Below, piece by piece: positions 38,850 through 38,969 of a stretch of DNA of 38,969 nucleotides. Source of the DNA: an uncultured Lachnospiraceae bacterium (GTDB lineage: Bacteria; Bacillota; Clostridia; Lachnospirales; Lachnospiraceae); assembly GCA_902789175.1 (NCBI GenBank), contig CADANF010000010.1, forward strand, positions 75,466 to 114,434, given 5' to 3'. The notes beneath the pieces were generated by a model. It ran no database searches, was not told the DNA's origin, and saw nothing but the letters and a program-made list of their open reading frames with translations. A program made the position numbers and the translations under genes. Numbering within the stretch: position 1 is the stretch's first letter; every line of letters begins with the position of its first letter.

Positions 38850-38969
38850 ATGTATAGTGAAAACAATATGAAAGAACAATTGAAACCATACTTTACTCAA
38901 GATATAAGAGGTTATTATTTTGATAAAGAACGTAATGATTATTTCTTAAGAGGAGTAGTAGGTGTAAAA
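38850..38969 (+). CDS. Unidentified gene, 5' part only
   Basis: The frame opens with ATG at 38850 and stays open to the window end (40 codons): MYSENNMKEQLKPYF, then TQDIRGYYFDKERNDYFLRG. I do not recognise a family from this fragment. GGGGTGG upstream is a modest ribosome site. A consensus-like promoter precedes it. The DNA here is visibly more AT-rich than the phage genes. It may be a host gene beyond the right attachment site, or a regulator of the element. Confidence 0.55.
   Translation, partial: MYSENNMKEQLKPYFTQDIRGYYFDKERNDYFLRGVVGVK

Noticed and set aside
1-38969. CRISPR arrays, tRNA genes, rRNA genes, insertion sequences, or a diversity-generating retroelement
   Set aside because: No regular spacer-repeat array, cloverleaf-like sequence, transposase or reverse transcriptase was seen by reading; the tandem repeats present are protein repeats or regulator-type sites.
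1-38969. A CI-type repressor or other lysogeny switch
   Set aside because: None is visible in the window; it may lie left of position 1 or right of 38969, and the partial gene at 38850 is too short to judge.

Overview
This window is most of a siphovirus-type (HK97-like, tailed) temperate phage genome, probably a prophage of a Gram-positive anaerobe of the class Clostridia. Lachnospiraceae-like gut bacteria fit best. That placement rests on strong AGGAGG ribosome sites, moderate GC, and protein families (DUF2800, DUF2815, family A polymerase, VRR-NUC, SNF2 helicase, DUF1492, DUF859, tandem serine recombinases) that I recall co-occurring in such phages. It is inference; no rRNA or other host marker is present. 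Nearly everything is on the + strand in tightly packed operons. The one clear minus-strand gene is a SymE-like toxin at 12230-12466.

Layout. 1-2650: end of a replication module (P4-type primase, cut by the window edge; VRR-NUC nuclease; SNF2 helicase; DUF1492 regulator). 2627-3272: putative regulator repeats, a late promoter, a hairpin, an HNH endonuclease and a candidate cos region. 3273-12244: the two terminase subunits, separated by about 6.8 kb of accessory genes. These are a DNA-modification set (SAM synthetase, ParB-methylase fusion, cytosine-5 methylase) and a peptide-chemistry set (a tail-sharing companion protein, DUF4314, amidoligase, gamma-glutamylcyclotransferase-like protein, zinc ribbon). 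12230-18376: antisense SymE, portal, ClpP-like protease, capsid, connectors, tail tube, and tail chaperone with a -1 frameshift. 18442-28100: tape measure, distal tail, tail-associated protein and three fibre/baseplate proteins. 28174-30081: holin and a four-domain endolysin. 30310-34811: a second replication block (DUF2800 nuclease, DUF2815 ssDNA-binding protein, family A DNA polymerase). 34868-38702: a small SHOCT-like protein and three tandem serine-recombinase genes, closed by a strong terminator. After 38756 an AT-rich stretch with a consensus-like promoter starts an unidentified, truncated gene, possibly host DNA beyond the attachment site.

How the parts work together. If the recombinase end joins the primase side when the phage circularises, polymerase and primase/helicase genes would form one continuous early region. 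DUF1492 probably switches on late transcription from the promoter beside it. HNH and terminase would package DNA from cos. The methylases plus the phage's own SAM synthetase would mark phage DNA before packaging.

Most notable unexplained signals: (1) two ~100 bp imperfect palindromes, sharing a 30 bp identical block and compensating arms, after the primase and after the capsid gene; (2) three copies of a ~45 nt motif with fixed internal spacing, two before 30310 and one before 34868; (3) an amidoligase and its neighbour sharing a C-terminal tail and near-identical promoters; (4) terminator-like hairpins placed just upstream of ribosome sites inside operons; (5) a SymE gene opposed by late transcription.
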